Shown here: positions 27,045 through 35,524 of the stretch, piece by piece | Layout of the letters: each line of letters opens with the position of its first letter | Numbering within the stretch: the stretch's first letter is position 1 | NCBI GenBank assembly: GCA_963726975.1 | Contig: CAVSEK010000004.1 | Coordinates: 496,001 to 560,000, forward strand | DNA: 64,000 nt | Direction: 5' to 3' | Origin: CAVSEK01 sp963726975 | Lineage (GTDB): Bacteria > Actinomycetota > Actinomycetes > Mycobacteriales > SCTD01 | Program-made: the position numbers and the translations under genes | The notes under the pieces: generated by a model | What the model was told of the DNA's origin: nothing | Database searches by the model: none | What the model saw: the letters and a program-made list of their open reading frames with translations, nothing else

Positions 27045-28052
27045 TCAGCGCACCTGGAGCGTCGTCCCCGGGCGGGCGGCCACGAGCTCGCCGACGACCG
27101 GGTAGCCGGGCACCTCGCCGACGACGAGCAGGCCGCCGCTGGTCTGCGCGTCGGCGAGCAGCAGCAGCTCGTCCTCGGCGACCGACGACACCAGGTGCGG
27201 GCGGACCCAGTCCAGGTTGCGGCGCGTGCCGCCGCTCACGTACCCGGCGGCCAGCGCCTCGCGGGCGCCCTCGAGGTAGGGGACGGCCGCCGCGTCGACG
27301 ACCGCCGTCACCCCGCTCGCCCGGGCGAGCTTGTGCAGGTGCCCGAGCAGCCCGAAGCCGGTGACGTCGGTCGCGGCCCGCGCCCCCGCGGCCACCGCGG
27401 CCACCGCGGCGTCGCGGTTGAGCCGGGCCATGCCCTCGACCGCCTCCGGGAAGACCTCGCCGGTCGCCTTGTGCCGGTTGTTGAGCACGCCGACCCCGAG
27501 CGGCTTGGTGAGGGTGAGCGGCAGCCCGGCCACCCCCGCGTCGTTGCGGAGCAGGTGCGCCGGGTCGACGACGCCGGTGACGGCCATGCCGTACTTGGGC
27601 TCGGGGTCGTCGATGCTGTGGCCGCCCGCGACGTGGCACGCCGCCTCGCGGGCGACGTCGGCCCCGCCGCGCAGCACCTCGGCCAGCAGCTCCACGGGCA
27701 GCACGCTGCGGGGCCAGCCGACGAGGTTGACCGCGACGAGCGGCCGCCCGCCCATGGCGTAGACGTCGGACAGCGCGTTCGCGGCGGCGATCCGGCCCCA
27801 GTCGTACGCGTCGTCGACGACGGGGGTGAAGAAGTCGGCGGTCGCGACCACCGCGGTGGTCGCGTCCAGCCGGACGACGGCCGCGTCGTCGCCGTCGTCG
27901 AGCCCGACGAGCAGGTCGTCGCCCGCGGGGCCGGTCAGGCCGCGCACGACCTCCTCGAGCTCGCCCGGCGGGATCTTGCAGGCGCACCCGCCGCCGCTGG
28001 CGTACGAGGTGAGGCGGTAGGCGGAGCGCAGGTCGGTCGGTGCGGCGGTCAC
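27045..28052 (-). CDS. selD: Selenide, water dikinase (SelD)
   Basis: 335-residue ATP-dependent enzyme making selenophosphate, the selenium donor for Sec-tRNA. The active-site loop SGGGCACKIP contains C23 and K26, corresponding to C17 and K20 of E. coli SelD, so this is the cysteine, not the selenocysteine, form. DGDDAAVV, DFFTPVVDDAYDWGRIAAANALSD and the GHSIDDPEPKYG motif are the AIR-synthase-fold ATP/metal-binding regions. The GTG at 28052 is fixed by a TAGCGT element 7 nt before it. SelC lies 69 nt upstream on the other strand. Confidence 0.95.
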   Translation of the reverse strand: MTAAPTDLRSAYRLTSYASGGGCACKIPPGELEEVVRGLTGPAGDDLLVGLDDGDDAAVVRLDATTAVVATADFFTPVVDDAYDWGRIAAANALSDVYAMGGRPLVAVNLVGWPRSVLPVELLAEVLRGGADVAREAACHVAGGHSIDDPEPKYGMAVTGVVDPAHLLRNDAGVAGLPLTLTKPLGVGVLNNRHKATGEVFPEAVEGMARLNRDAAVAAVAAGARAATDVTGFGLLGHLHKLARASGVTAVVDAAAVPYLEGAREALAAGYVSGGTRRNLDWVRPHLVSSVAEDELLLLADAQTSGGLLVVGEVPGYPVVGELVAARPGTTLQVR

Positions 28053-28059
28053 GCCCCCG

Positions 28060-28065
28060 ACGCTA
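28060..28065 (-). promoter_or_regulatory. Putative -10 element (TAGCGT) of selD, leaderless
   Basis: TAGCGT on the minus strand is 7 nt before the selD GTG, the same arrangement as at mobA and otsB in this window. Confidence 0.6.
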
Positions 28066-28120
28066 GGCGAGCCGGCGCGGGCTAGCCTGCGCGGGCGCCG
28101 CGGGGTCCGCCCGGCGGCGG

Positions 28121-28213
28121 GGAGGCGTACGCGTTCCTGGTGGGCGCCCCGGTCTTCAACACCGGTGAGGGCCGGCACCCGGTCCTGGTGGGTTCGATTC
28201 CCATCCGCCTCCG
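28121..28213 (+). tRNA. selC: tRNA-Sec (anticodon TCA)
   Basis: A 93-nt tRNA with the features of bacterial selenocysteine tRNA: GGAGGCG acceptor arm pairing with CGCCTCC at 28206-28212, a long extra arm, the T loop TTCGATT in GTGGG-loop-CCCAT, and anticodon TCA at 28156-28158 in a CTTCAAC loop closed by CCGGT/ACCGG. The discriminator is G at 28213, and CCA is not encoded. The acceptor plus T stem gives the long (12-13 bp) stack SelB and SerRS expect. The gene lies alone on the plus strand between selD and an LLM oxidoreductase gene, both on the minus strand. Confidence 0.95.
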
Positions 28214-28221
28214 CTCCGGGC

Positions 28222-29253
28222 TCAGCTGCGCGCCCGCACGCGCGGCGCGACCTCGGTGCCCAGCAGCTCGATGCCGCGCACCAGGTCGTCGTGACGCAGC
28301 CGGACGTTGGTCATCTGCAGCGCGATCCGGGCCACACCGCCGAGCTGGTCGCTGACGCGCAGCGCCTTGTCGGCGACGGTGTCGGGGTCGCCGATGAAGA
28401 AGGCCCCGTCCGGCCCGCGGGTCGCGTCGTACTGGCCCCGGGTCGGCGCGGAGAAGCCGCGCTCGCGCCCGATCGTGGTGAACATCTGCGCCCAGCCCGG
28501 GTAGAAGAGGTCGGCCGCCTCGCGGTCGGTCTCGGCGACGTAGCCGAAGCAGTGCAGCCCGACCTGCAGCTGCTCCTCCGGGTGCCCCGCCTGGCGCCCG
28601 GCCTGGCGGTAGAGGTCGACGAGCGGCCCGAACCGGCGCGGCTCCCCGCCGATGATCGCGACCATGAGCGGGAGCCCGAGCAGGCCGGCGCGCACGAAGG
28701 ACTGCGGCGTGCCCCCGGCACCCAGCCACACCGGCAGCGGGTCCTGCAGCGGCCGGGGCCAGACGCCCTGCCCGGTCAGCGGCGGTCGGTGCCGGCCCGA
28801 CCAGTGCACCGCCGGGTCGGCCCGCAGGGCGAGCAGCAGGTCGAGCTTCTCGGCGAACAGGTCGTCGTAGTCGGCCAGGTCCAGCCCGAACAGCGGGAAC
28901 GCCTCGGTGAACGACCCGCGGCCCACGACGAGGTCCAGCCGGCCGCCCGACACCAGGTCGATCGTCGCGAACTCCTGGAAGACCCGGACGGGGTCGGCGG
29001 CGGACAGCACGGTGACGGCGCTGTTGAGCCGGACCCGTGAGGTGCGGGCGGCCGCGGCGGCGAGCAGCACCGCGGGGGCGGAGTCGAGGTACTCGGCGCG
29101 GTGGTGCTCGCCGATCCCGAAGGTGTCCAGGCCGACCTCGTCGGCGCGCTGCACCTCGGCGAGCAGGTCGGCCACCCGCTGCTGCGGCGTGCCGGGCAGC
29201 CCGGTCTCCGGGTCGGTGACCACCGAGACGAACGTGTCGACGCCGAGCAGCAC
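28222..29253 (-). CDS. LLM-class flavin-dependent oxidoreductase
   Basis: 343-residue bacterial luciferase-like monooxygenase family member. Motifs: FGIGEHHRAEYLDSAP near the start, TSRVRLNSAVTVLSAADPVRVFQEFATIDLVSGGRL in outline, VVGRGSF, and the nitronate/alkane-type end IGDPDTVADKAL. FMN rather than F420 is likely for this group (the EHHR motif). The GTG at 29253 has GGAGG 6 nt upstream; a longer reading lacks a ribosome site. Its stop is 9 nt from the 3' end of selC on the other strand. The substrate is unknown. Confidence 0.87.
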   Translation of the reverse strand: MLLGVDTFVSVVTDPETGLPGTPQQRVADLLAEVQRADEVGLDTFGIGEHHRAEYLDSAPAVLLAAAAARTSRVRLNSAVTVLSAADPVRVFQEFATIDLVSGGRLDLVVGRGSFTEAFPLFGLDLADYDDLFAEKLDLLLALRADPAVHWSGRHRPPLTGQGVWPRPLQDPLPVWLGAGGTPQSFVRAGLLGLPLMVAIIGGEPRRFGPLVDLYRQAGRQAGHPEEQLQVGLHCFGYVAETDREAADLFYPGWAQMFTTIGRERGFSAPTRGQYDATRGPDGAFFIGDPDTVADKALRVSDQLGGVARIALQMTNVRLRHDDLVRGIELLGTEVAPRVRARS

Positions 29254-29354
29254 AGCAGCCTCCAGGGAGCGGGACGTCCCGACAGGATCGCCGGTCGCGC
29301 GGGGGCTCAACCACCCGGCCCCGGCTGCCGACCACTCCCCCGAGGGGAGGCGAC

Positions 29355-31100
29355 GTGCCGAGGACGTGCGAGGCGGTGCTGCCGGGCGAGGTGCCCGCGC
29401 AGGCGGACGACGGCGAGCAGAGCCGCCGGTCCGCGGTCGCTCGGCTCGTGCCGACCGATCTCGACGACACCGAGCTGCGCCGCCTCACCCGGCTGGCGTC
29501 GGCGGTCACCGGCCTGCCCCTGGTCACCGTCAACGTGCTCGACGGCGACGAGCAGCGCCAGCTCGCGACCCACGGCTTCGTCGGCGGCCCCTCCCCCCGG
29601 GCCGACTCGATGTGCGCGGCGACGGTCCGCGCCGGCTGCTCGGTCGTGCTCGAGGACGTCCAGCGGGACGAGCGGTTCCGGACCAGCCCCTGGGTCGACG
29701 GCCGCCTCGGCGCGGTCCGGGCGTACGCCGCCTCGGTGCTGCGGACCGGCACCGGCGATGTCCTCGGCACGCTGTGCACCTTCGCCGAGCACCCGCAGCG
29801 GGTGGGCGAGGACCAGGTGCGCCTGCTCGAGGACCTCGCCGACCAGGTCGTCGCCCTGCTCGAGGCCCGGCGCACCGCGACCGACGCCGCGCTGCGCGAG
29901 GAGCTGCTGACGGCGCTGCTGCAGTCGCTCGACGTCGGCGTCGTGGCCTGCGACGGGGACGGCCGGCTCACCCTGTTCAACGACACCGCCCGCCGCTGGC
30001 ACGGCATGCCCGCCGACCCGGCGGTGGACCCGGCCTCCTTCCCGCAGCGCTACGACCTGCGCGAGGCCGGGGGCCGCCGACCGCTGCCGCTCGAGCAGGT
30101 GCCGCTGCTGCGGGCGCTGCGCGAGGGTGCGGTCCGCGACGCCGAGATCGTCATCGCACCACCCGGCCTGCCGCAGGTGCGGGTGCTGACCACCGGCCGG
30201 TCCGTGGTCGCCCCCGACGGGCGGCACCTCGGCGCCGTCGTCGCGATGAGCGACATCACGGCGCTGCGCCAGCGCGAGCAGGCGGTCGCCACGAGCGAGG
30301 CGCGGTTCCGGGCCACCTTCGAGCACGGCCTGGTCGGCATGGCCGTCTGCGACTCCGGGCGGGTGCTGCAGGTCAACGAGGCGCTCTGCACCCTGCTCGG
30401 CGCGGCGCCGGCCGACCTGCTGGGCCAACGCCTCGCGGTGTCCGGCGACGCCCTGCTGCCCGAGCAGGGCCGGGGCGAGGTGCAGCTGCGCCGGCAGGAC
30501 GGGGAGCCGGTCTGGGCGGCCGTGGCGGTCGTGGCCCTGCCCGGTGAGGACGGCCGGCAGCTGACCCTGCTGCAGGTCGAGGACGTCAGCGAGCGCCGGG
30601 CCGCGGTGGAGCGGCTCACGCACCTGGCGATGCACGACGCCCTGACCGGCCTGCCCAACCGCGCGCTCCTGCTCGAGCGGCTCGCCCAGGCCACGGCGAG
30701 CGCCCGCCGCCTCGGGGCGACCACGGCGCTGCTCTTCGTCGACCTCGACGGCTTCAAGCAGATCAACGACGAGCAGGGCCACGAGGTCGGCGACCGCCTG
30801 CTCGTGCACACGGCGCGCCGGCTGGAGCACGCCGTACGCCTCGGCGACACCGTCGCGCGGCTCGGCGGGGACGAGTTCGTCGTGCTCTGCGAGCGGGTCG
30901 GCGGCGCGGACGAGGCCGAGGAGGTCGCGCGGCGCCTCGCCGAGCGGCTCGCCCGGCCGCTGGTGCTCGACGGCGGCGCCATCACCGTCTCGGCGAGCAT
31001 CGGCGTGGCGGTGGCCGGGCCGGACGACGACGCCGCCCGGTTGCTGCACGCCGCCGACGCGGCGATGTACCGCGTCAAGCAGGCCCGTCCCGAGCGCTGA
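29355..31100 (+). CDS. GAF-PAS-PAS-GGDEF diguanylate cyclase
   Basis: 581 residues. Order: GAF domain about 40-165 (ASAVTGLPLVTVNVLDGDEQR, ADSMCAATVRAG), PAS-like region 185-300 (SLDVGVVACDGDGRLTLFN), PAS 310-420 (FRATFEHGLVGMAVCDSG), then a GGDEF domain to the end. The catalytic motif GGDEF is intact near 504-508, and RLGD five residues earlier forms the inhibitory I-site, so it should make cyclic di-GMP under product feedback. There are no membrane segments, so it acts in the cytoplasm as a redox or small-molecule sensor; the ligand is unknown. The GTG follows GGGGAGGCGAC. Confidence 0.92.
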   Translation: MPRTCEAVLPGEVPAQADDGEQSRRSAVARLVPTDLDDTELRRLTRLASAVTGLPLVTVNVLDGDEQRQLATHGFVGGPSPRADSMCAATVRAGCSVVLEDVQRDERFRTSPWVDGRLGAVRAYAASVLRTGTGDVLGTLCTFAEHPQRVGEDQVRLLEDLADQVVALLEARRTATDAALREELLTALLQSLDVGVVACDGDGRLTLFNDTARRWHGMPADPAVDPASFPQRYDLREAGGRRPLPLEQVPLLRALREGAVRDAEIVIAPPGLPQVRVLTTGRSVVAPDGRHLGAVVAMSDITALRQREQAVATSEARFRATFEHGLVGMAVCDSGRVLQVNEALCTLLGAAPADLLGQRLAVSGDALLPEQGRGEVQLRRQDGEPVWAAVAVVALPGEDGRQLTLLQVEDVSERRAAVERLTHLAMHDALTGLPNRALLLERLAQATASARRLGATTALLFVDLDGFKQINDEQGHEVGDRLLVHTARRLEHAVRLGDTVARLGGDEFVVLCERVGGADEAEEVARRLAERLARPLVLDGGAITVSASIGVAVAGPDDDAARLLHAADAAMYRVKQARPER

Positions 31101-31156
31101 CCCGGGAGGGGCTCCCCGCTGAACGTCGGGAGCGGTCGCCGGGCCAGGATGCGTGC

Positions 31157-32365
31157 GTGGCGGTGCGCGAGCTGGGGGCGACGACGTGGCGCCGGGCCGC
31201 CTTCTCGCTGTTCGCCGTCGCCGCCGGCACCAACGTGCCGACGCCGCTGCTGCTCGTCTACCGCGACACCCTCGACCTGTCGCCCGACGTGCTCACCGCG
31301 CTGTTCGGGTCGTACGCCGCCGGCCTGGTGCCCGCGCTGTTCCTCGCCGGCCCCGCCTCCGACCGGCTCGGCCGCCGCCGGCTGGTCGTCCTCGGCTCGG
31401 CGCTCGCCGCGCTGACCTCGCTGCTGCTCGCCGCCGCCGCCGGCTCGCTGCCGCTGCTGTTCGTCGGGCGCTGCCTGCAGGGCGCGGTGAGCGGCGCGGT
31501 CTTCAGCGTGGCGAGCGCCTGGGTCGCCGAGCTGTCCGGCCCGGGGGCGGGACAGGCCGCCGGGCGGCGGGCCGCGATCGCGATGACCGGGGGCTTCTCG
31601 CTCGGTCCCCTCGTCGCGGGAGTGCTCGCGCAGTACGCCCCCGCCCCCACGACGCTGCCCTACCTGCTGCACGTCGCGCTCGCCGTCGCGGGACTGCTCG
31701 TGGCCCGCACGCTGCCGGAGACGGTCGTCCGGAGCACCGGGGACGGGCGACCCGGCCGCGGGCCGCTCGTCGACCCGGCCGACCGGCGGGTGCTCGTCAC
31801 CGTGCTCGCGCCGCTGTCGGTGTGCGTCTACGCCTTCCCGAGCGTGGTCATCTCGGCGGTCCCGCTGCTCGTGCAGACCAGCGCCCCGCCGGTGCTGCTC
31901 ACCGGCGTGCTCGCCGGGCTGACCCTCGGCGCGGGCACGGTGGCCGCCCCGCTGCAGCGGAGGCTCGCGTCGTGGAGCGCGCCGCTGGGCGTGCTGTCGG
32001 GGGCCTGCGGCTACGCCCTGGCGACCCTCGGCGCCGGGACCGGGTCGCCGCCGCTGCTGCTCGGCGCCGCCGTGCTGCTCGGCGGCGGCGGCGGGCTGGT
32101 GCTCGCCGCCGGCCTGGGCCTCATGGCACGGATCGCCCGCCCCGAACGGCGCGGCGCCCTGTCGGCGGTCTTCTACGCGTGCGCCTACACCGGGTTCGCG
32201 ATGCCGTTCCTCACCGCGGTGACGGCGGCCGCCACCCACGTGCAGGTGCCGCTGGCGGTGCTCGGCGCCGTCGCGCTGCTGCTGGCGGCGCGGCTGGCCG
32301 TCGCGGCCCGGCGGGGCCAGCTGCGGGGAGCCCCGCTGGCGGCGCCGCCGGTCGCCCCCGAGTAG
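31157..32365 (+). CDS. MFS transporter, drug-efflux type
   Basis: 402 residues with 12 predicted helices. Marks are the helix 2-3 loop GPASDRLGRRRLVV, GRCLQGAVSGAVFSVASAW in helix 4, and a short central loop near 195 (STGDGRPGRGPLVD). This is the DHA1-like group of small efflux permeases. The GTG at 31157 follows CAGGAT by 6 nt, a weak leaderless arrangement, and there is no Shine-Dalgarno. It stops 52 nt before selA, but selA has its own promoter. The substrate is unknown. Confidence 0.85.
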   Translation: MAVRELGATTWRRAAFSLFAVAAGTNVPTPLLLVYRDTLDLSPDVLTALFGSYAAGLVPALFLAGPASDRLGRRRLVVLGSALAALTSLLLAAAAGSLPLLFVGRCLQGAVSGAVFSVASAWVAELSGPGAGQAAGRRAAIAMTGGFSLGPLVAGVLAQYAPAPTTLPYLLHVALAVAGLLVARTLPETVVRSTGDGRPGRGPLVDPADRRVLVTVLAPLSVCVYAFPSVVISAVPLLVQTSAPPVLLTGVLAGLTLGAGTVAAPLQRRLASWSAPLGVLSGACGYALATLGAGTGSPPLLLGAAVLLGGGGGLVLAAGLGLMARIARPERRGALSAVFYACAYTGFAMPFLTAVTAAATHVQVPLAVLGAVALLLAARLAVAARRGQLRGAPLAAPPVAPE

Positions 32366-32404
32366 TCGCGACCGAGCCGGAGGGCCGGGTGCGGCAGGCG
32401 ACCG

Positions 32405-32410
32405 TACGCT
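32405..32410 (+). promoter_or_regulatory. Putative -10 element (TACGCT) of selA-selB, leaderless
   Basis: TACGCT is 7 nt before the GTG at 32418, and no Shine-Dalgarno sequence precedes that codon. It is the likely promoter for selA and the abutting selB. Confidence 0.55.
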
Positions 32411-32417
32411 CGACCGC

Positions 32418-33719
32418 GTGGCCGACGACCCGCGGCGGCGCGTGCCGCGCACCGACGTGCTGCTCGCCGACCCCCGGCTGGCCGGTGCGGCCGACCGGCT
32501 CGGCGCGCGGGCGGTCAAGGCGGTCGTGACGGCCGCGCAGGACCGGGCCCGCCGGGGCGACCTGGCCCCCGAGCAGGTGCTCGAGGCGGCGGTGGCGGCG
32601 CTGCCCGGGCGGGCGACGACGCTGCGCCCGGTGCTCAACGCCACCGGCGTCGTCCTGCACACCAACCTGGGCCGCGCGCCGCTGTCGCCCGCCGCCGTCG
32701 AGGCCGTGGGGGTGGCCGCGGGCTACGTCGACGTGGAGTTCGACGTCGGGACGGGCGAGCGGGCCCGGCGCGGGCGGGGGGCGCTCGCCGCGCTCGCCGA
32801 GGCCGTCCCCGCGGCCGAGGCGGTGCTCGCGGTCAACAACGGCGCGGCAGCGCTGGTGCTCGCGACCACGGCGCTGGCCGCCGGCCGCGAGGTGGTCGTC
32901 AGCCGCGGCGAGATGGTGGAGATCGGCGACGGCTTCCGGCTGCCGGACCTCATCGCCTCGACCGGCGCGAGGCTGCGCGAGGTCGGCACGACCAACCGGA
33001 CGCACCTGCGCGACTACGCCGACGCGGTCGGCCCCGACACCGGCTGCGTGCTCAAGGTGCACCCCAGCAACTTCCGGGTCGAGGGCTTCACCTCCTCGGT
33101 CGGGGTCGCCGAGCTCGCCGGCCTCGGCGTGCCCGTCGTCGCCGACACCGGCAGCGGCCTGCTCGCGCCCGACCCGCTGCTGCCCGGCGAGCCCGACGCG
33201 ACGACCGCGCTGCGCGAGGGCGCGGCGATCGTGACGTGCAGCGGCGACAAGCTGCTCGGCGGGCCCCAGGCCGGGCTGGTGCTCGGTCGGGCCGAGACCG
33301 TCGAGCGGCTGCGCCGCCACCCGCTGGCCCGCGCGCTGCGGGTCGACAAGACCACCCTGGCCGCGCTGGAGGCGACGCTGCGCGGCCCGCTGCCGCCGGC
33401 CTGGCAGGCGCTGCGGGCCGACCCGGCACGGCTGCGCGCCCGGGCCGAGGCGCTGGCCGCGCAGGTCGGCGCGGAGGTCGTGCCCTCGGACGGCGCCGTC
33501 GGGGGGGGCGGGGCGCCCGGCCTGCCGCTGCCCGGCTGGGCGGTCGCGCTGCCCGAGGCGTACGCCCCCGCCCTGCGCGCCGGCGACCCCTGCGTCGTCG
33601 CGCGGGTGGAGCGCGGCCGCTGCCTGCTCGACCTGCGCTGCGTCGCCGAGTCCGACGACGCGGCGCTCGCGGCGGCGGTGCGGGCGGTGCGGGCGGGACG
33701 CACGGGTCGGGCGGGCTGA
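32418..33719 (+). CDS. selA: L-seryl-tRNA(Sec) selenium transferase (SelA)
   Basis: 433-residue PLP enzyme converting seryl-tRNA-Sec to selenocysteyl-tRNA-Sec. VLNATGVVLHTNLGRAPLS, the conserved SelA block, begins near residue 74. The PLP lysine is K278 in CSGDKLLGGPQAG, and EIGDGFRLPDLIASTGARL plus KVHPSNFRVEGF are further marks. Length is slightly below the E. coli 463. The gene is immediately followed by selB with no gap, and its promoter element gives a leaderless GTG. It works with SelD's selenophosphate and the selC tRNA 4 kb away. Confidence 0.95.
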   Translation: MADDPRRRVPRTDVLLADPRLAGAADRLGARAVKAVVTAAQDRARRGDLAPEQVLEAAVAALPGRATTLRPVLNATGVVLHTNLGRAPLSPAAVEAVGVAAGYVDVEFDVGTGERARRGRGALAALAEAVPAAEAVLAVNNGAAALVLATTALAAGREVVVSRGEMVEIGDGFRLPDLIASTGARLREVGTTNRTHLRDYADAVGPDTGCVLKVHPSNFRVEGFTSSVGVAELAGLGVPVVADTGSGLLAPDPLLPGEPDATTALREGAAIVTCSGDKLLGGPQAGLVLGRAETVERLRRHPLARALRVDKTTLAALEATLRGPLPPAWQALRADPARLRARAEALAAQVGAEVVPSDGAVGGGGAPGLPLPGWAVALPEAYAPALRAGDPCVVARVERGRCLLDLRCVAESDDAALAAAVRAVRAGRTGRAG

Positions 33720-35489
33720 GTGCGGGTCGTCGCCACCGCCGGGCACGTCGACCACGGGAAGTCGACGCTCGTCCGGGCGCTCACCGGCATGGAGCCCGAC
33801 CGGTGGGCCGAGGAGCGCCGGCGCGGGATGACCATCGACCTCGGCTACGCCTGGGCGGGACTGCCGTCGGGCGAGGTGCTCGCCTTCGTCGACGTGCCGG
33901 GGCACCAGCGCTTCATCGGCAACATGCTCGCCGGGCTCGGGCCGGCCCCCGCGGTGCTCGTCGTCGTCGCGGCCGACGAGGGCTGGCGGCGGCAGTCCGC
34001 CGAGCACCTGGCCGCGGTCGACGCGCTGGGGCTGACGACGGGCCTGCTCGCGGTCACCCGCAGCGACCTCGCCGACCCGGGCCCGGCGACGCAGGAGGCG
34101 CTCGGCCACCTGCGGGCCTCCAGCCTCGGCGAGGTCGAGGCGGTGGCCGTGTCCGGCCGCACGGGCGCCGGCGTCGACGCGCTGCGGGCTGCCCTCGACC
34201 GGCTCGTCGCCCGGCTGCCCGACCCCGAGGTCGACGCGCCCGTACGCCTGTGGGTCGACCGCTCCTTCACCGTCCGCGGCAGCGGCACGGTCGTCACCGG
34301 CACCCTCGGCGCGGGCACGCTGCGGGTCGGCGACGAGCTCGCGCTGGGCGACCGGCGGGTACGGGTGCGCGGGCTGCAGAGCCTCGGGACGGCGCACGAG
34401 GCGGTGCCGGCGGTGGCGCGGGTCGCGGTCAACCTGCGGGGCGTCGAGCGCGAGGACGTGGGGCGGGGCGACGCGCTGCTGTCGCCCGGGGCCTGGCGCG
34501 GCACCTCGGTGGTGGACGTGCGGCTCACCGAGGCGGCGGTCGACCTGCCCGCCGAGCTCGTCCTGCACGTCGGCTCGGCCGCGGTCCCCGCCCGCGTGCG
34601 TCCGCTCGACGTGGACACGGCCCGCCTCACCCTGCAGCGGACGCTGCCGCTGCGGGCCGGCGACCGCGCGCTGCTGCGCGACCCGGCGCAGCAGTCCGTC
34701 GCCGCCGGGGTGCTCGTGCTCGACGCCGACCCGCCGGCGCTGCGTCGCCGCGGCGCCGCCGCGGCCCGCGCGAGCGCGCTGTCGTCCGCCGACGGCCGGC
34801 TCGACCTGGCCGCCGAGGTCGCCCGGCGAGGAGCCGTACGCGCTCCTGAGCTCGTCGCGCTCGGCGTCGACGTGCGGCCCGACCCGGGCGTCGTCGCGGT
34901 CGGCGAGTGGCTCGTCGCGGGCCCGACCTGGCGGGAGTGGGCCGCGGCCCTGGTCCGCGCGGTCGACGAGCACGCCCGCACGGCGCCGCTGGAGGCCGGG
35001 CTCCCGGCCGAGGCGGCGCGGCGGGCCGTCGGCGCGCCCGACCTGCGGCTCGTCGGGCCGCTGGTCAGCGCCGCGGGGCTGGAGGCCGCCGCCGGCCGGG
35101 TCCGCCGCCCGGGCGCGGTGCCGTCGCTGGGGCGGGCCGAGACGGGCGTCGCCGAGGTCGAGCGGCGGCTGCGCGAGGCGCCCTTCGCGGCCCCCGAGGA
35201 GCACGAGCTGCAGGCCCTCGGGCTCGGCCCCCGCGAGGTCGCCGCCGCGGCGACCGCCGGGCGGCTGCTGCGGCTGCGCACCTCCGCCGACAGCGACCTC
35301 GTCCTGCTGCCCGACGGGCCCGCGCGCGCCATGCGGGTGCTCGCCGGCCTGCCGCAGCCCTTCACGCTCAGCCAGGCCCGCGAGGCGCTGGGCACCACCC
35401 GGCGGGTCGCTGTCCCGCTGCTCGAGCACCTCGACGGGCGCGGCTGGACGCGCCGGCGCGACGGCGCGCTGCGCGAGGTCGTCCGCTAG
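33720..35489 (+). CDS. selB: Selenocysteine-specific elongation factor (SelB)
   Basis: 589-residue GTPase delivering Sec-tRNA to UGA codons marked by a SECIS. The G1 motif GHVDHGKST is at residues 8-16, G3 is DVPGHQRF, and G4 is the non-canonical TRSD usual in SelB. EF-Tu-like beta domains follow (RSFTVRGSGTVVTGTLGAG), and the C-terminal 250 residues form winged-helix domains that bind the SECIS loop (REALGTTRRVAVPLLEHLDGRG in outline). It starts on the base after the selA stop, so it is translationally coupled. Length fits the bacterial family (about 600). Confidence 0.95.
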   Translation: MRVVATAGHVDHGKSTLVRALTGMEPDRWAEERRRGMTIDLGYAWAGLPSGEVLAFVDVPGHQRFIGNMLAGLGPAPAVLVVVAADEGWRRQSAEHLAAVDALGLTTGLLAVTRSDLADPGPATQEALGHLRASSLGEVEAVAVSGRTGAGVDALRAALDRLVARLPDPEVDAPVRLWVDRSFTVRGSGTVVTGTLGAGTLRVGDELALGDRRVRVRGLQSLGTAHEAVPAVARVAVNLRGVEREDVGRGDALLSPGAWRGTSVVDVRLTEAAVDLPAELVLHVGSAAVPARVRPLDVDTARLTLQRTLPLRAGDRALLRDPAQQSVAAGVLVLDADPPALRRRGAAAARASALSSADGRLDLAAEVARRGAVRAPELVALGVDVRPDPGVVAVGEWLVAGPTWREWAAALVRAVDEHARTAPLEAGLPAEAARRAVGAPDLRLVGPLVSAAGLEAAAGRVRRPGAVPSLGRAETGVAEVERRLREAPFAAPEEHELQALGLGPREVAAAATAGRLLRLRTSADSDLVLLPDGPARAMRVLAGLPQPFTLSQAREALGTTRRVAVPLLEHLDGRGWTRRRDGALREVVR

Positions 35490-35524
35490 CCCGACCCGGA
35501 GGGCGCGCCGGTCGCCGCGGCAGG

